A DNA stretch of 64,000 nt from Hufsiella ginkgonis (lineage in GTDB: Bacteria > Bacteroidota > Bacteroidia > Sphingobacteriales > Sphingobacteriaceae). The stretch spans positions 186,001 to 250,000 of the forward strand of contig NZ_WVHS01000002.1 in assembly GCF_009834915.1 (NCBI RefSeq), written 5' to 3'. Of this stretch, positions 1-9,202 are shown piece after piece (position 1 is the first letter of the stretch; every line of letters begins with the position of its first letter). The notes under the pieces were generated by a model. That model searched no databases. It saw only the letters and a program-made list of their open reading frames with translations, and was not told the origin of the DNA. A program made the position numbers and the translations under genes.

Positions 1-1751
1 AGAATCACTACGGTACCGTAACCAGTTACCTGAACAAGCAGGGTGTAAAAACCTATAGCGAAGCAGGCGGCGTATCGCTGGAATCGATCGAAGATGCACT
101 GCTAAACAAGAAATATGTCGACATCCCGATGGGGGAGTTCTGGGTAAGGGACCTTCATCCTTCGTCCATGTATTACGAGGATGTGAGGGGAGCTGCCTCC
201 GCATCACACGTATATGGCAAAGGATTGGTTGCGGCCGAGGCATTTACCGGGGGGAATTACGAATCGCCGGCCAGGCTGAAATCCATCGCCGACTACTGGT
301 TTACACAGGGAGTGAACAGGCTGGTATTTCATACTTCCGCCCATCAGCCGCTGGATAGCAAACCCGGTAACACGATGGTGGGAACGCATATTAACCGCAA
401 CATCACCTGGGCAGAGCTGGCGAAGCCGTTTATGACCTACTTGTCGCGAAACGCATATATGCTGCAGCGGGGCAGGTATGCCGCCGATATTCTTTACCTG
501 CTGAACGAGGGTGCGCCCTCCACCATGCCATTCTGGGGACCGGGCATTCAGCCGGCCACGCCGGAAGGATACTCTTTTGACTACATCAACGCCGATGCAC
601 TGCTTAGCCGGGTATCCGGCGGGCCGGATGGGAAACTGGTACTTCCTGACGGGCTTACTTATTCGGTGCTCGTGCTGCCGGAGACACAGGAAATGAGCCT
701 GCCCGTAGCCCGTAAGATCAGGCAACTGGTACAAGCCGGCGCCGTCGTGGTAGGCCCGAAGCCCGTAAAGGTACCCGGATTAACAGCCTTCCCGGCATCG
801 GACGACGAGCTGCGTGAGATCGGCAGCGAAGTATGGGGCGATGTGAATGGAGCCAGCCGCACGGTGAAAACCTACGGGAACGGGAAGATCTACTGGAACC
901 AGCCGCTGCAAAAGGTATTGATGAACGCCGGCGTACCACCCGATGTGGATAATCACCGGTCGATTGCCGAGGTGTCATTTATTCACCGTATCGACGGCGA
1001 TACCGACATTTACCTGCTGGTTAACCGCACCGGCGAAATACAGGACCTCGACGTAAAATTCCGCGTAAGCGGTAAACAGCCTGAGCTTTGGCATGCCACC
1101 GACGGCAGCAGCGAACCGGCGTCGTATCGCCTGATGGATAAGCTTACGGCCGTGAACTTGCGGCTGTTGCCCGGTGAGTCGGTGTACGTGGTCTTCAACG
1201 GGAAGGCCACGGCCCCCTTCCGTACGGTTGTCCGTAAAACAGGGTCGCTGGTTACCACGGTCGGCGGTCCCTGGCAGCTTGCTTTTCCGAAAGGCTGGGG
1301 AGCTACGGATGCAGCCATGCAAGTCGACAGCCTTCAATCATGGACCATGCATGAGGACCCGGGCATCAAATTCTTCTCCGGAACGGCCACCTATACCAAG
1401 GTAATCGACTTAAAGAAAAAATGGACCAGGGGCAGCGCCTTGTGGCTCGACCTGGGGAAAGTAGGCGACCTGGCCGTAGTATCTGTGAACGGACACGTGA
1501 CCGACACACTGTGGCATGCCCCTTACCGCACCCTGATCGGCGGCTTCCTGAAACCCGGGAAGAACACCGTGGAAGTAAAAGTGACCAATAAGTGGACCAA
1601 CCGGATCGCGGGCGACATGGCGCTGCCTGCCGATCAAAAGATCCTTTCCCCGGGTCCGCCACCGTTTGGCGGCGGCGGACGGGCAGTAACTACCGGTCCG
1701 CCGCCGGCTGGTTTAATGGGCCCCGTGAGGTTGCTGCGGGAAGACTGGTAG
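1..1751 (+). CDS. GH106-like alpha-L-rhamnosidase, C-terminal part (5' truncated by window edge)
   Basis: The frame is open from base 3 to a TAG at 1749-1751, so only about 582 C-terminal residues are visible. A DIPMGEFW stretch near the left edge, the region with LLNEGAP and LVLPETQ, and a final jelly-roll-like domain (about the last 170 residues, ending in GLMGPVRLL) resemble the C-terminal half of GH106 proteins, which remove alpha-L-rhamnose from pectin side chains. The signal peptide and any metal-site residues lie outside the window. Its job would fit the pectin locus 27 kb downstream, but it is separated from it by unrelated genes and has no visible copy of the locus promoter box. A different large glycosidase with the same C-terminal layout cannot be excluded. 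Confidence 0.8.
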   Translation, partial: NHYGTVTSYLNKQGVKTYSEAGGVSLESIEDALLNKKYVDIPMGEFWVRDLHPSSMYYEDVRGAASASHVYGKGLVAAEAFTGGNYESPARLKSIADYWFTQGVNRLVFHTSAHQPLDSKPGNTMVGTHINRNITWAELAKPFMTYLSRNAYMLQRGRYAADILYLLNEGAPSTMPFWGPGIQPATPEGYSFDYINADALLSRVSGGPDGKLVLPDGLTYSVLVLPETQEMSLPVARKIRQLVQAGAVVVGPKPVKVPGLTAFPASDDELREIGSEVWGDVNGASRTVKTYGNGKIYWNQPLQKVLMNAGVPPDVDNHRSIAEVSFIHRIDGDTDIYLLVNRTGEIQDLDVKFRVSGKQPELWHATDGSSEPASYRLMDKLTAVNLRLLPGESVYVVFNGKATAPFRTVVRKTGSLVTTVGGPWQLAFPKGWGATDAAMQVDSLQSWTMHEDPGIKFFSGTATYTKVIDLKKKWTRGSALWLDLGKVGDLAVVSVNGHVTDTLWHAPYRTLIGGFLKPGKNTVEVKVTNKWTNRIAGDMALPADQKILSPGPPPFGGGGRAVTTGPPPAGLMGPVRLLREDW

Positions 1752-1880
1752 GCAGGAGCGCCCGAGTTTAACGGGATCTGTTCATTTTGTTCACTTTTTA
1801 CCGCTAATTCATCTTTATTATAGAACCTTTTGGTTTCTATCGCGTTAGGAAAATACAAACGCTACCTTTTCCTGACGTGC

Positions 1881-4055
1881 ATGATAAAGACTGCCTACAA
1901 AATTCCCGTATTACGCTACGGCCTGGTTGTTTCGCTGATTGCATTTTTGTTTATCGGATCATTTTACCTCTATCTTCACTATACGCGGGCACAGAAACTT
2001 CGCCAGGATATAGACCGGTTGGTGTTTGTCCGGGAAAATTCGGCGCTTATCGACAGCTGCATCCTCGCCCTGTATACCGCCGACAACGACAGCCGGCTGT
2101 TTAGTGTTACGGCAGACAAGAAGTACCTTTCGCAATTCCTGGATGAAATAAACCATGTATCCCACTTACTGAGCAGGATAAAGCCCGAAAATCAACAGCT
2201 GTTTACCGCGTCTTCCGAAAGGATCCGGCTGCTGATGGATAAGAAGACCACTAAAACCAACGATTACATCCGGTTAAGACATCTTACAGACAGCCTGATC
2301 GGTAATTCCGAATCGATTGGCGTTTCGCTGACCCGTAAAAACAATAAAGTAAGTTATCTGCTGTTGCGGGAAGTGAAAAGCACAGTGCGGATCGATACGA
2401 TCACGGCCGACCATGTGCCGCAAAAAAAACGGCGTCTGTTAGGCAGGCTGGCCGAGGCCTTTTCTAAAAAACCGCTCGCCGGCAGCCAGCCTGTGCTTGT
2501 GCGGCAGGAGATCGAAACTTCCAAAGCCGAAACGCTGATGATCCCGAAACCCGTCATCCAGCCCTACCGCACCTACTACCGTAAAATATACAAAGCCAAC
2601 ACCAGCCTGCGGAGGAACGAGCGGGAGATACTGTTTATCAACTCTACCATCATCGGCGAGATCATAAATATCCTGAGAACCTACAAGAGCTTGGAACAGA
2701 ATTATTTATGGGAAAGCAAACAACAACTGCGGGGTACCATCATGACGGTATTTTCCGACTTTACGCAGCTTTCGCTGCTTAATATCGGGCTGCTGGTGAC
2801 GTTGGTAACCACCCTGCTTTATAACATCTGGAAGATCTTTAACAACGAGAAAGCCCTGATATTGTACAGCGAAAATGCCCGCAAGTACGCTACCGCGAAA
2901 AGCAGCTTCCTGGCAAGTATGAGCCACGAGATCCGCACACCGCTGAATTCGATCATCGGCTTTGCCGAACAGCTCGACCAGGGACGATTAACCGCCAACC
3001 AGTCAGAACAGGTGACCGCTATCCGGCACTCTTCGGATATGCTGCTTGAGGTAGTGAACCAGATCCTCGACTTCTCCAAGTATGAAACCGGTAAGATGAA
3101 CCTTGATAATTCGCCATTTAAACTGGTGGAAGTGATCGAGGGCGTTTCACGGAGCATGAGTATCCTTGCTGAAAAAAAAGGTATCGCATTGCGCAGCGAG
3201 CTGAAGTTAGAACCCCAGCTCTGCGTTACCGGCGACGCTTTCAGGTTAAAGCAAGTAATGGTGAACCTGATCAGCAATGCCATCAAGTTCACCGCGCAGG
3301 GCGAAGTGTATCTCCATGCCTGGAACAGCCTGGCCAGCGACGACTCCATCGTCCTGCATGTAAAAGTGAAAGATACCGGCATCGGGATCTCAAAAGAGGA
3401 CCTGCCGAATATCTTTAACGAGTTTTCGCAGGTAAATTCCGCGCAAAGCGAAGCCATCAAAGGGACCGGCTTAGGCCTTGCCATCTGTAAGAAGATCGTG
3501 GAGCTGCAAAACGGGCATATCCACGTGCAAAGCGAGCCTGGTAACGGATCGACCTTCAGTTTCCATATCCCGTACGAGCGGTGTGACGAAGCGGCATGTG
3601 AAGCAGGTCGCGACATTGCGTCGATTGACCTGACAGAACAATTAAAAGGGCGTCACATCCTCCTGGCCGAGGACAACAAACTGAACGTATTGCTCGCTAA
3701 GACCATCCTGAAGAAGTGGAACATGACGTATGACGTAGCTTACAATGGCATGGAAGCGTTAGAGCTTTGCAAAATGAACCATTACGACCTGGTATTAACC
3801 GATATCCAGATGCCTGAAATGACCGGGATCGAGCTGGCAAAAGAGATCAGGCAGCTTAGCGACAAGTCCAAATCCGGCATCCCCATCGTGGCACTCACCG
3901 CTAACGTATTAAAGGAGGATCATGATAAATATATAGCCGCCGGGATAAATGATGTGGCACTCAAGCCTTTCCTCGAAAAAAACCTGGTGGAAAAGATCGC
4001 CCTGAACGTCGATAAATGGTTTTCCACCACGTTTATAGGGCCCGAACGGGAATAA
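1881..4055 (+). CDS. Hybrid sensor histidine kinase with C-terminal receiver domain
   Basis: A 724-residue membrane hybrid kinase. I chose ATG 1881, which places a transmembrane helix (about residues 12-31) right after a short basic start; the frame is open further upstream to a TTG at 1830. An extracytoplasmic sensor region of about 260 residues follows and resembles no domain I know. After a second membrane helix (GLLVTLVTTLLYNIW) come the HisKA dimerisation domain with phospho-accepting His349 (SMSHEIRTP), the ATPase domain (NLISNAIKF, DTGIGIS, GTGLGLAI) and a receiver domain with phospho-accepting Asp641 (LTDIQMP) and a KPF motif. There is no DNA-binding output domain, so unlike the hybrid two-component regulators of many sugar loci it must pass phosphate to another protein. 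No partner gene is adjacent. Confidence 0.92.
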   Translation: MIKTAYKIPVLRYGLVVSLIAFLFIGSFYLYLHYTRAQKLRQDIDRLVFVRENSALIDSCILALYTADNDSRLFSVTADKKYLSQFLDEINHVSHLLSRIKPENQQLFTASSERIRLLMDKKTTKTNDYIRLRHLTDSLIGNSESIGVSLTRKNNKVSYLLLREVKSTVRIDTITADHVPQKKRRLLGRLAEAFSKKPLAGSQPVLVRQEIETSKAETLMIPKPVIQPYRTYYRKIYKANTSLRRNEREILFINSTIIGEIINILRTYKSLEQNYLWESKQQLRGTIMTVFSDFTQLSLLNIGLLVTLVTTLLYNIWKIFNNEKALILYSENARKYATAKSSFLASMSHEIRTPLNSIIGFAEQLDQGRLTANQSEQVTAIRHSSDMLLEVVNQILDFSKYETGKMNLDNSPFKLVEVIEGVSRSMSILAEKKGIALRSELKLEPQLCVTGDAFRLKQVMVNLISNAIKFTAQGEVYLHAWNSLASDDSIVLHVKVKDTGIGISKEDLPNIFNEFSQVNSAQSEAIKGTGLGLAICKKIVELQNGHIHVQSEPGNGSTFSFHIPYERCDEAACEAGRDIASIDLTEQLKGRHILLAEDNKLNVLLAKTILKKWNMTYDVAYNGMEALELCKMNHYDLVLTDIQMPEMTGIELAKEIRQLSDKSKSGIPIVALTANVLKEDHDKYIAAGINDVALKPFLEKNLVEKIALNVDKWFSTTFIGPERE

Positions 4056-4101
4056 TTTAGTATGTTTAGGATTGTGAACACGTTATTGATACCTTCTCAA
4101 T

Positions 4102-4965
4102 ATGCATCCTGTCCTCCTCCGTCACGTCAAAGATTTCGCATTAATTACGCTGGGCATTTTCTCCGCTGCCTTTGGTTTTAAAGGTTTCCTGCTTACCAAC
4201 CATTTCATCGACGGCGGGGCTACGGGTATTTCGCTCCTTATCTCTGAGCTCACCGGTGTGCCGCTATATGTGCTCCTGGTGCTGGTAAATATTCCGTTCA
4301 TCATCCTGGGGTACAACATCATCGGCAAGTCGTTTGCCATAAAAACGGCGCTGGCCATCTGTGGTTTGGCGCTGGTGGTGGCGCTGGTACACTTCCCGGA
4401 TGTTACCAAAGACAATTTACTGGTCGCCCTGTTTGGCGGCTTCTTTCTTGGCGCAGGCATCGGGCTTTCGGTGAGGGGAGGAGCGGTAATTGACGGCACC
4501 GAGGTACTGGCGATCTTTTTAAGCCGCAAGTTTGGCACTACCATGGGCGATGTGATCATCGTGATCAATGTATTGATCTTTTCGGCGGCGGCCTATTTCT
4601 TAACCATAGAGATCGCGTTATATTCGATGGTAACGTACCTGGCAGCCTCTAAAACCCTCGATTTCGTGATCGAAGGCGTAGAAGAATATACGGGCGTGAC
4701 CATCGTTTCCGTTCATAGCGACCGGGTGCGGCAAATGATCATCGATACCATCGGGCGCGGCGTAACCGTTTACAACGGAAAACGCGGCTTTGGCAAAACA
4801 GGCGAATCCATGGACATCGAGATCGTTTATACCGTGGTGACCAGGCTGGAGCTGAATCGCCTCAATACAGAGATACTCAAGATCGATCCCAATGCTTTCG
4901 TGGTGATGAGCAGCATCAAGGACACCAAAGGAGGTATGATTAAGAAAAGGCCGCTAAAGCACTGA
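4102..4965 (+). CDS. YitT family membrane protein with C-terminal DUF2179 domain
   Basis: A 287-residue protein with five to six hydrophobic helices in the first about 190 residues, beginning with LITLGIFSAAFGFKGFLL and containing the glycine-rich GGFFLGAGIGLSVRGG segment typical of YitT/DUF161 proteins. The soluble C-terminal part (about residues 200-280, with GRGVTVYNGKRGFG and a final IDPNAFVVMSSI) matches the DUF2179 domain. The family is widespread in Bacillota and Bacteroidota; its transport substrate or function is not established. The gene starts at ATG 4102, 46 bases after the kinase gene, and is probably independent of the glycan genes downstream. Confidence 0.9.
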   Translation: MHPVLLRHVKDFALITLGIFSAAFGFKGFLLTNHFIDGGATGISLLISELTGVPLYVLLVLVNIPFIILGYNIIGKSFAIKTALAICGLALVVALVHFPDVTKDNLLVALFGGFFLGAGIGLSVRGGAVIDGTEVLAIFLSRKFGTTMGDVIIVINVLIFSAAAYFLTIEIALYSMVTYLAASKTLDFVIEGVEEYTGVTIVSVHSDRVRQMIIDTIGRGVTVYNGKRGFGKTGESMDIEIVYTVVTRLELNRLNTEILKIDPNAFVVMSSIKDTKGGMIKKRPLKH

Positions 4966-5103
4966 CAGGCATCATGTTATCCGGTAAATCACCCCGTTGG
5001 CCGCTCCCGTTACAAGCGTGGGTAATTTTTGTTTAAAAAAAAATAAAAAACTTATAGGACTATTTCTGATACTGGTTGTCATTAAGGTGATTTTGGTTTA
5101 GAA

Positions 5104-6336
5104 ATGAAGTTAAGCGAACTCCCCGAAAAGTATCCCCGGCTTAAATACGCAGTACTGCTGTTATGGATCGTAATGGCATTGCTGGTTACCCGTGGCCGGA
5201 TCAGCCATGATGCCATCAACAATTTCCTGATCTTTAAGTACACCTATTTCCATGCTTTAAACGGGCAGAACCTGTACGACCTTTACCCGGCGAACTATTA
5301 CGATTCCAATCACTACGGTCCGCTGTTCAGCCTGGTTATCGCGCCGTTTGCGCTGCTGCCAAAGGGCATCGACATGTATGCCTGGCAGGTATGCATGGTG
5401 CTGATCTTTTTTGCGGCGGTGAACAAGCTTCCCATCCGTGTAAAAGAGAAGCTCTTCCTCATGGTCATTTGTTCTCAGGAACTGCATATCAGCCTGCTGG
5501 AATTTCAAACGAATTCGGCGGTAGCGGCCATGATCATGCTCACCTGGATCTGCATTGAAAACAAGAAAGATTTTTGGGCGGCGCTGTTTATCGTTGCCGG
5601 TTTTTATATCAAGTTATACGGGATCGTAGGGCTGGCATTTTTCTTTTTCTCCGACAATAAAAAAGTGCTCGTCCAATCGCTCATTTTCTGGGGCGCTGCG
5701 TTGTTCGTGGCGCCGATGGCCATTTTTTCGCCTTCGTTCGTAGTGCAATCTTATAACGACTGGTACCATAGCCTGGTATTTAAGAACCTGCAGAACGAGG
5801 CCATCACCAATCCTTACCAGGACATTTCTGTGATGGGTATGATACGCAAGATCTCCGGTAACGGTGAAATTCCCACACTTCCGGTCCTGCTGGCAGGGAT
5901 GTTCCTCTTTTCGCTGCCCTATTTACGGGTCGACAGGCTGAGCAACCGTCCGTTCAGGCTTATGATGCTCAGCTCGGTATTGTTGTTTACCGTTCTTTTC
6001 AGCACGGGTTCCGAACATGCCACCTATATCGTTGCGTTTGCGGGCATCGGGATTTGGTTCGTCACCCTCAAGCGGTCCTGGGATAAATGGCAGTGGGCGT
6101 TTTTCCTCGTGGTGATGTATTTCGGCAGTCTCTTCTATTCAGACCTATCCACCTATCATTTTCGTGCGCAGATCATGCGGCCGTATGCCCTAAAAGCATT
6201 ACCCTGCCTGCTGGTATGGTTGGCCATCAGCGCGCAACTGATCAGGGGACAAGTATGTTTCCGGTTCACTCCCCGGTATTTCCAGTTTGTTAACACTCTC
6301 AAATCCAATAAAATATATGAAGGACAATCACGCTAG
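5104..6336 (+). CDS. GT87-like (DUF2029) polytopic glycosyltransferase
   Basis: A 410-residue membrane protein with about ten hydrophobic segments and a loop between the first helices containing DLYPANYYDSNHYGPLF, which resembles the aspartate-containing first loop of GT-C enzymes such as the GT87/DUF2029 mannosyltransferases that use polyprenyl-phosphate sugars. Its end overlaps the GT2 gene by 20 bases, and the GT2 gene in turn overlaps the deacetylase gene. A GT2 enzyme that charges polyprenyl phosphate next to a GT-C enzyme that uses it is a coherent envelope-glycan module. The acceptor and sugar are unknown. The start ATG 5104 follows an A/T-rich stretch. Confidence 0.78.
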   Translation: MKLSELPEKYPRLKYAVLLLWIVMALLVTRGRISHDAINNFLIFKYTYFHALNGQNLYDLYPANYYDSNHYGPLFSLVIAPFALLPKGIDMYAWQVCMVLIFFAAVNKLPIRVKEKLFLMVICSQELHISLLEFQTNSAVAAMIMLTWICIENKKDFWAALFIVAGFYIKLYGIVGLAFFFFSDNKKVLVQSLIFWGAALFVAPMAIFSPSFVVQSYNDWYHSLVFKNLQNEAITNPYQDISVMGMIRKISGNGEIPTLPVLLAGMFLFSLPYLRVDRLSNRPFRLMMLSSVLLFTVLFSTGSEHATYIVAFAGIGIWFVTLKRSWDKWQWAFFLVVMYFGSLFYSDLSTYHFRAQIMRPYALKALPCLLVWLAISAQLIRGQVCFRFTPRYFQFVNTLKSNKIYEGQSR

Positions 6337-7303
6337 TTCCGGTTCCTGGGAAAAGAAACTGATCTCCGTGGTTATTCCCGGCTTTAACGAAGCCGGCAAT
6401 ATCACCAAGCTGACACAACGACTGGTATCGATCCTGGAACCAAGCGGGTATAATTTCGAGCTTGTTTTTATAAACGACGGGAGCTCCGATAATTCGCAGG
6501 ATCTGCTCGAAAGCCTGCACGAGCTCGATCCGCGCATCAATCACATCCGGTTAAGCCGGAATTTCGGTCACCAGAACGCGCTAAAGGCCGGGCTTGACTA
6601 TGCCAGCGGCGACTGCGTGATCACCATGGATGGCGACCTGCAGCATCCGCCGGAATTACTGCCTACGTTTATTAAAAAGTGGGAAGAAGGGTATGATATC
6701 GTGTATTCCCGGAGGAAAGATGCCAGTACTTCAGGATCGAAATTTAAACGGGTAACCTCTAATTCTTTCTACTACCTGCTTAATACCGTTTCGGAAGTGA
6801 AGCTGGAGCCTGGCACGGCCGATTTCAGGCTTATCGACCGTAAGGTGGTAGAAGTGCTAATGAAGTTCCAGGAAACAGATCCGTTTATGCGCGGTGTGAT
6901 CAAGTGGGTCGGATTTTCACAGTACCCGATCGATTATATTCCCGATGCGCGCTTTTCCGGCAAAAGCAAGTATTCCTTTAAAAAGATGGTGAAGTTCGCC
7001 CTCCAGGGCATTACTTCTTTTAGCATCAGGCCGCTGTATACCGCCGTGTATATTGGGTTTTCGTTCTCCGGTATCTCCGCGCTTTATGTTCCATATGTGC
7101 TTTATAGCTATTTTAACGGGCATGTGATTTCAGGCTGGGCGTCCCTGATGATGACGATCGTATTCATTGGCGGTCTGCAGCTGATCATCATGGGCATTAT
7201 CGGCATCTATATCGGCAAGGTATTCCTGCAAACCAAGCAGCGTCCCAATTATATTGTCAGGAGCACCAGCCTGGCGCCATCAAAATCGCAATGGTCTTAT
7301 TAA
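6317..7303 (+). CDS. GT2 glycosyltransferase, polyprenyl-phosphate sugar synthase type (DPM1/GtrB-like)
   Basis: A 328-residue enzyme with the GT-A fold. VVIPGFNEAGN opens the nucleotide-binding region, FINDGSSDNS follows, and ITMDGDLQHPPE near residue 104 carries the metal-binding DXD-type motif. DFRLIDRKV and the KSKYSFKKM region are typical of dolichol/undecaprenyl-phosphate hexose synthases, and two C-terminal membrane helices match the GtrB/YfdH subgroup. It probably transfers a hexose from an activated nucleotide to polyprenyl phosphate on the cytoplasmic face. I chose ATG 6317 over an upstream TTG at 6287. It overlaps its neighbours by 20 bases upstream and 13 bases downstream, which indicates cotranslation. 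Confidence 0.9.
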   Translation: MKDNHASSGSWEKKLISVVIPGFNEAGNITKLTQRLVSILEPSGYNFELVFINDGSSDNSQDLLESLHELDPRINHIRLSRNFGHQNALKAGLDYASGDCVITMDGDLQHPPELLPTFIKKWEEGYDIVYSRRKDASTSGSKFKRVTSNSFYYLLNTVSEVKLEPGTADFRLIDRKVVEVLMKFQETDPFMRGVIKWVGFSQYPIDYIPDARFSGKSKYSFKKMVKFALQGITSFSIRPLYTAVYIGFSFSGISALYVPYVLYSYFNGHVISGWASLMMTIVFIGGLQLIIMGIIGIYIGKVFLQTKQRPNYIVRSTSLAPSKSQWSY

Positions 7304-8091
7304 GTTTCGATATCGAGGAGTTTGACATGCCGGCGGAGTACGGCAGGCACCTGCCATTCGGCGAACAGATCAGTATTTCGGTAGCGGGAACACGGTCTAT
7401 TCTCGATCTGCTCGACCGGCAGCAGGTAAAGGCTACGTTCTTTTGCACGGCCACCTTTGCACTGAACGCGAAAGAGCTTATCCGCGAGATGATCGATCGC
7501 GGGCACGAGGTGGCCTCGCATGGGTACTATCACTCCAGCTTCGATATAAAGGACCTGGCCGAATCGCGCGTAGTGCTCGAATCCATCACCGGGCAGCCGG
7601 TTACAGGATATCGCATGGCGCGGATGATGCCCATAGATGAGCTCGAGATCGCCATGGCCGGTTATCATTACAACAGTTCGCTCAACCCTACCTGGATTCC
7701 AGGCAGGTACAACAACTGGAACAAGCCGCGAAAACTGTTCCGGTACCAGGGCATCCTCCAGTTACCGGCTTCAGTGAGCCCCCTGATGCGGATCCCGTTG
7801 TTCTGGTTGTCGTTCCATAACTTCCCCATGTGGTTGTACCGGTTCCTTTGCCACCGCACGTATCGCAACGACGGCTACCTGAACCTGTACTTTCATCCCT
7901 GGGAATTTACCGACCTGGCGATCGAAAAATTAAACATGCCGGGGTTTGTACATAAGAATTCAGGCGATAAAATGACTTCCCGGATGGAGCATTTAATCGA
8001 TCACCTGAAAACCAAAGGGCTTAAGTTCGATACGATCAGGGGGTTCCTGGCAGATAAAAAAACCGTCGCTAAAGCGATCCGGAAATTATGA
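7291..8091 (+). CDS. NodB-type polysaccharide deacetylase
   Basis: A 266-residue protein without a signal peptide. The first motif SFDIEEFD supplies the Asp and acidic residues, and HEVASHGYYHSSFD supplies the two metal-binding histidines of the NodB fold (HGYYH). A GYRMARMMP segment and a late YFHPWEF segment agree with the DUF3473-like deacetylases found beside glycan synthesis genes. It would deacetylate an N-acetylated sugar, possibly while lipid linked. ATG 7291 lies inside the end of the GT2 gene, so the two are probably translationally coupled. The actual substrate cannot be read from sequence. Confidence 0.88.
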   Translation: MVLLSFDIEEFDMPAEYGRHLPFGEQISISVAGTRSILDLLDRQQVKATFFCTATFALNAKELIREMIDRGHEVASHGYYHSSFDIKDLAESRVVLESITGQPVTGYRMARMMPIDELEIAMAGYHYNSSLNPTWIPGRYNNWNKPRKLFRYQGILQLPASVSPLMRIPLFWLSFHNFPMWLYRFLCHRTYRNDGYLNLYFHPWEFTDLAIEKLNMPGFVHKNSGDKMTSRMEHLIDHLKTKGLKFDTIRGFLADKKTVAKAIRKL

Positions 8092-8157
8092 TCGGGTTTT
8101 TATTTATATTTGTCGCTTCGTCTATCCTGATAAAATCGATGGTAGGACGGTTTGCAC

Positions 8158-8628
8158 GTGGTAAAAATTACGCTCAGAATTTATTCCGTTTTCCTTGCAT
8201 TGCTTTGCTGCCTTTCCTGCTCCAAAATAGAAGAGGCAGGGCCGAAGGTGAAAGCACCGCTGAGGAGCTATACGATTACGTCGCGGCTTGACAACAAACA
8301 AGCCGGCACCGACTCGCAGGCTACCGGTGTACTGAAGGGCACCTATTCGGAGGTCACCAAGCTGCTTGTTTATTCGCTCGAGTTTAGCGTACCGGAGCCG
8401 CTTTCGGTGCGTATCGACAAAGGTGCAAAAGGTGCGGTAGGGGTATGGGTTTCCGAGTTCGCGAAGAATGCGGGGCATGCCTATAAATCGCCGATCACGG
8501 GGCAAAAGAAGCTGACGTCGCTCGAAGAAAGAGATCTCCTGAAGGGTATCTGGTATATTTCGGTAGAAACCAGCAACTATAAACCCAGCGAGATCCGTGG
8601 AATGGTTACGGTAAAGCTAAGCAAATAG
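8158..8628 (+). CDS. CHRD-domain lipoprotein
   Basis: About 156 residues. There is no in-frame ATG near the start; GTG 8158 is preferred because AGGACGG lies a suitable distance upstream and the product then opens with a clean lipoprotein signal (hydrophobic stretch to LSC-S, lipidated Cys about residue 21). A TTG at 8152 is an alternative. The mature part has the LDNKQAG start, a central GVLKGTYSEVTKLLVYSLEF strand pair and the end GIWYISVETSNYKPSEIRGMV typical of CHRD (chordin-like) domains of bacterial surface proteins. Function is unknown. It precedes the sigma factor gene by six bases, so the two may share a transcript. Confidence 0.75.
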   Translation: MVKITLRIYSVFLALLCCLSCSKIEEAGPKVKAPLRSYTITSRLDNKQAGTDSQATGVLKGTYSEVTKLLVYSLEFSVPEPLSVRIDKGAKGAVGVWVSEFAKNAGHAYKSPITGQKKLTSLEERDLLKGIWYISVETSNYKPSEIRGMVTVKLSK

Positions 8629-8634
8629 CGGCCG

Positions 8635-9201
8635 GTGAACAGGGGATCAGCGGATAACGGTGCGGGAGCAAACGATCAGTTACTGATCGCCGAAATCCGG
8701 CGCCGGAACCGGCAGGTGTTTGAAAAGATCTATAAACAATATTATAAGATGTTGTATATGGTAGCTTACAAATACATGTTGAATCATGAATCGGCCGAAG
8801 AGATCGTACATGATATATTTATTAGAATCTGGGATAAAGCACGTGAAATAGAGATTGAAATATCATTAAAAGGATACCTGGTTCGCAGCGTGGCCAATGC
8901 TGCGCTTAATAAGCTGAAAAAAGATAAGTTGACCGAAGTTAAGCTGGAAGAGTATACCCGACTGGAAACAGACGCCCGGCAGCAGCCTGCCGACACGGAA
9001 GACACGGAAGAATGGTATGAAAAATTAGATACTGCGCTTGAAGGACTGCCGCCTCAATGCAGGAAAGTAATGATGCTGAGCCGTTTTGGAAAGTTGAAAC
9101 AACAAGAAATAGCAGACCAGCTAGGGATATCGGTTAAAACGGTAAAGAACCACCTGACCTACGGTTTTAATAAGATACGCTTATCCATGAACATTGATTA
9201 A
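8635..9201 (+). CDS. ECF RNA polymerase sigma factor
   Basis: A 188-residue sigma-70 family factor of the ECF type. Region 2 spans about residues 25-95 (YKQYYKMLYMVAYKYM, AEEIVHDIFIRIWD) and region 4 about 130-185 with the helix-turn-helix QQEIADQLGISVKTVKNHL. Region 1 and region 3 are absent as expected. It starts at GTG 8635, six bases after the CHRD gene, and ends one base before the FecR-type gene. In Bacteroidota such factors are held by the FecR anti-sigma factor and released when the outer membrane receptor binds its ligand, here presumably the STN-type receptor at 10240. Confidence 0.93.
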   Translation: MNRGSADNGAGANDQLLIAEIRRRNRQVFEKIYKQYYKMLYMVAYKYMLNHESAEEIVHDIFIRIWDKAREIEIEISLKGYLVRSVANAALNKLKKDKLTEVKLEEYTRLETDARQQPADTEDTEEWYEKLDTALEGLPPQCRKVMMLSRFGKLKQQEIADQLGISVKTVKNHLTYGFNKIRLSMNID

Positions 9202-9202
9202 T

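Noticed and set aside
2819-3616. 265-codon minus-strand frame inside the hybrid histidine kinase gene
   Set aside because: The opposite strand carries all kinase motifs; the frame has Ser/Cys-rich shadow composition.
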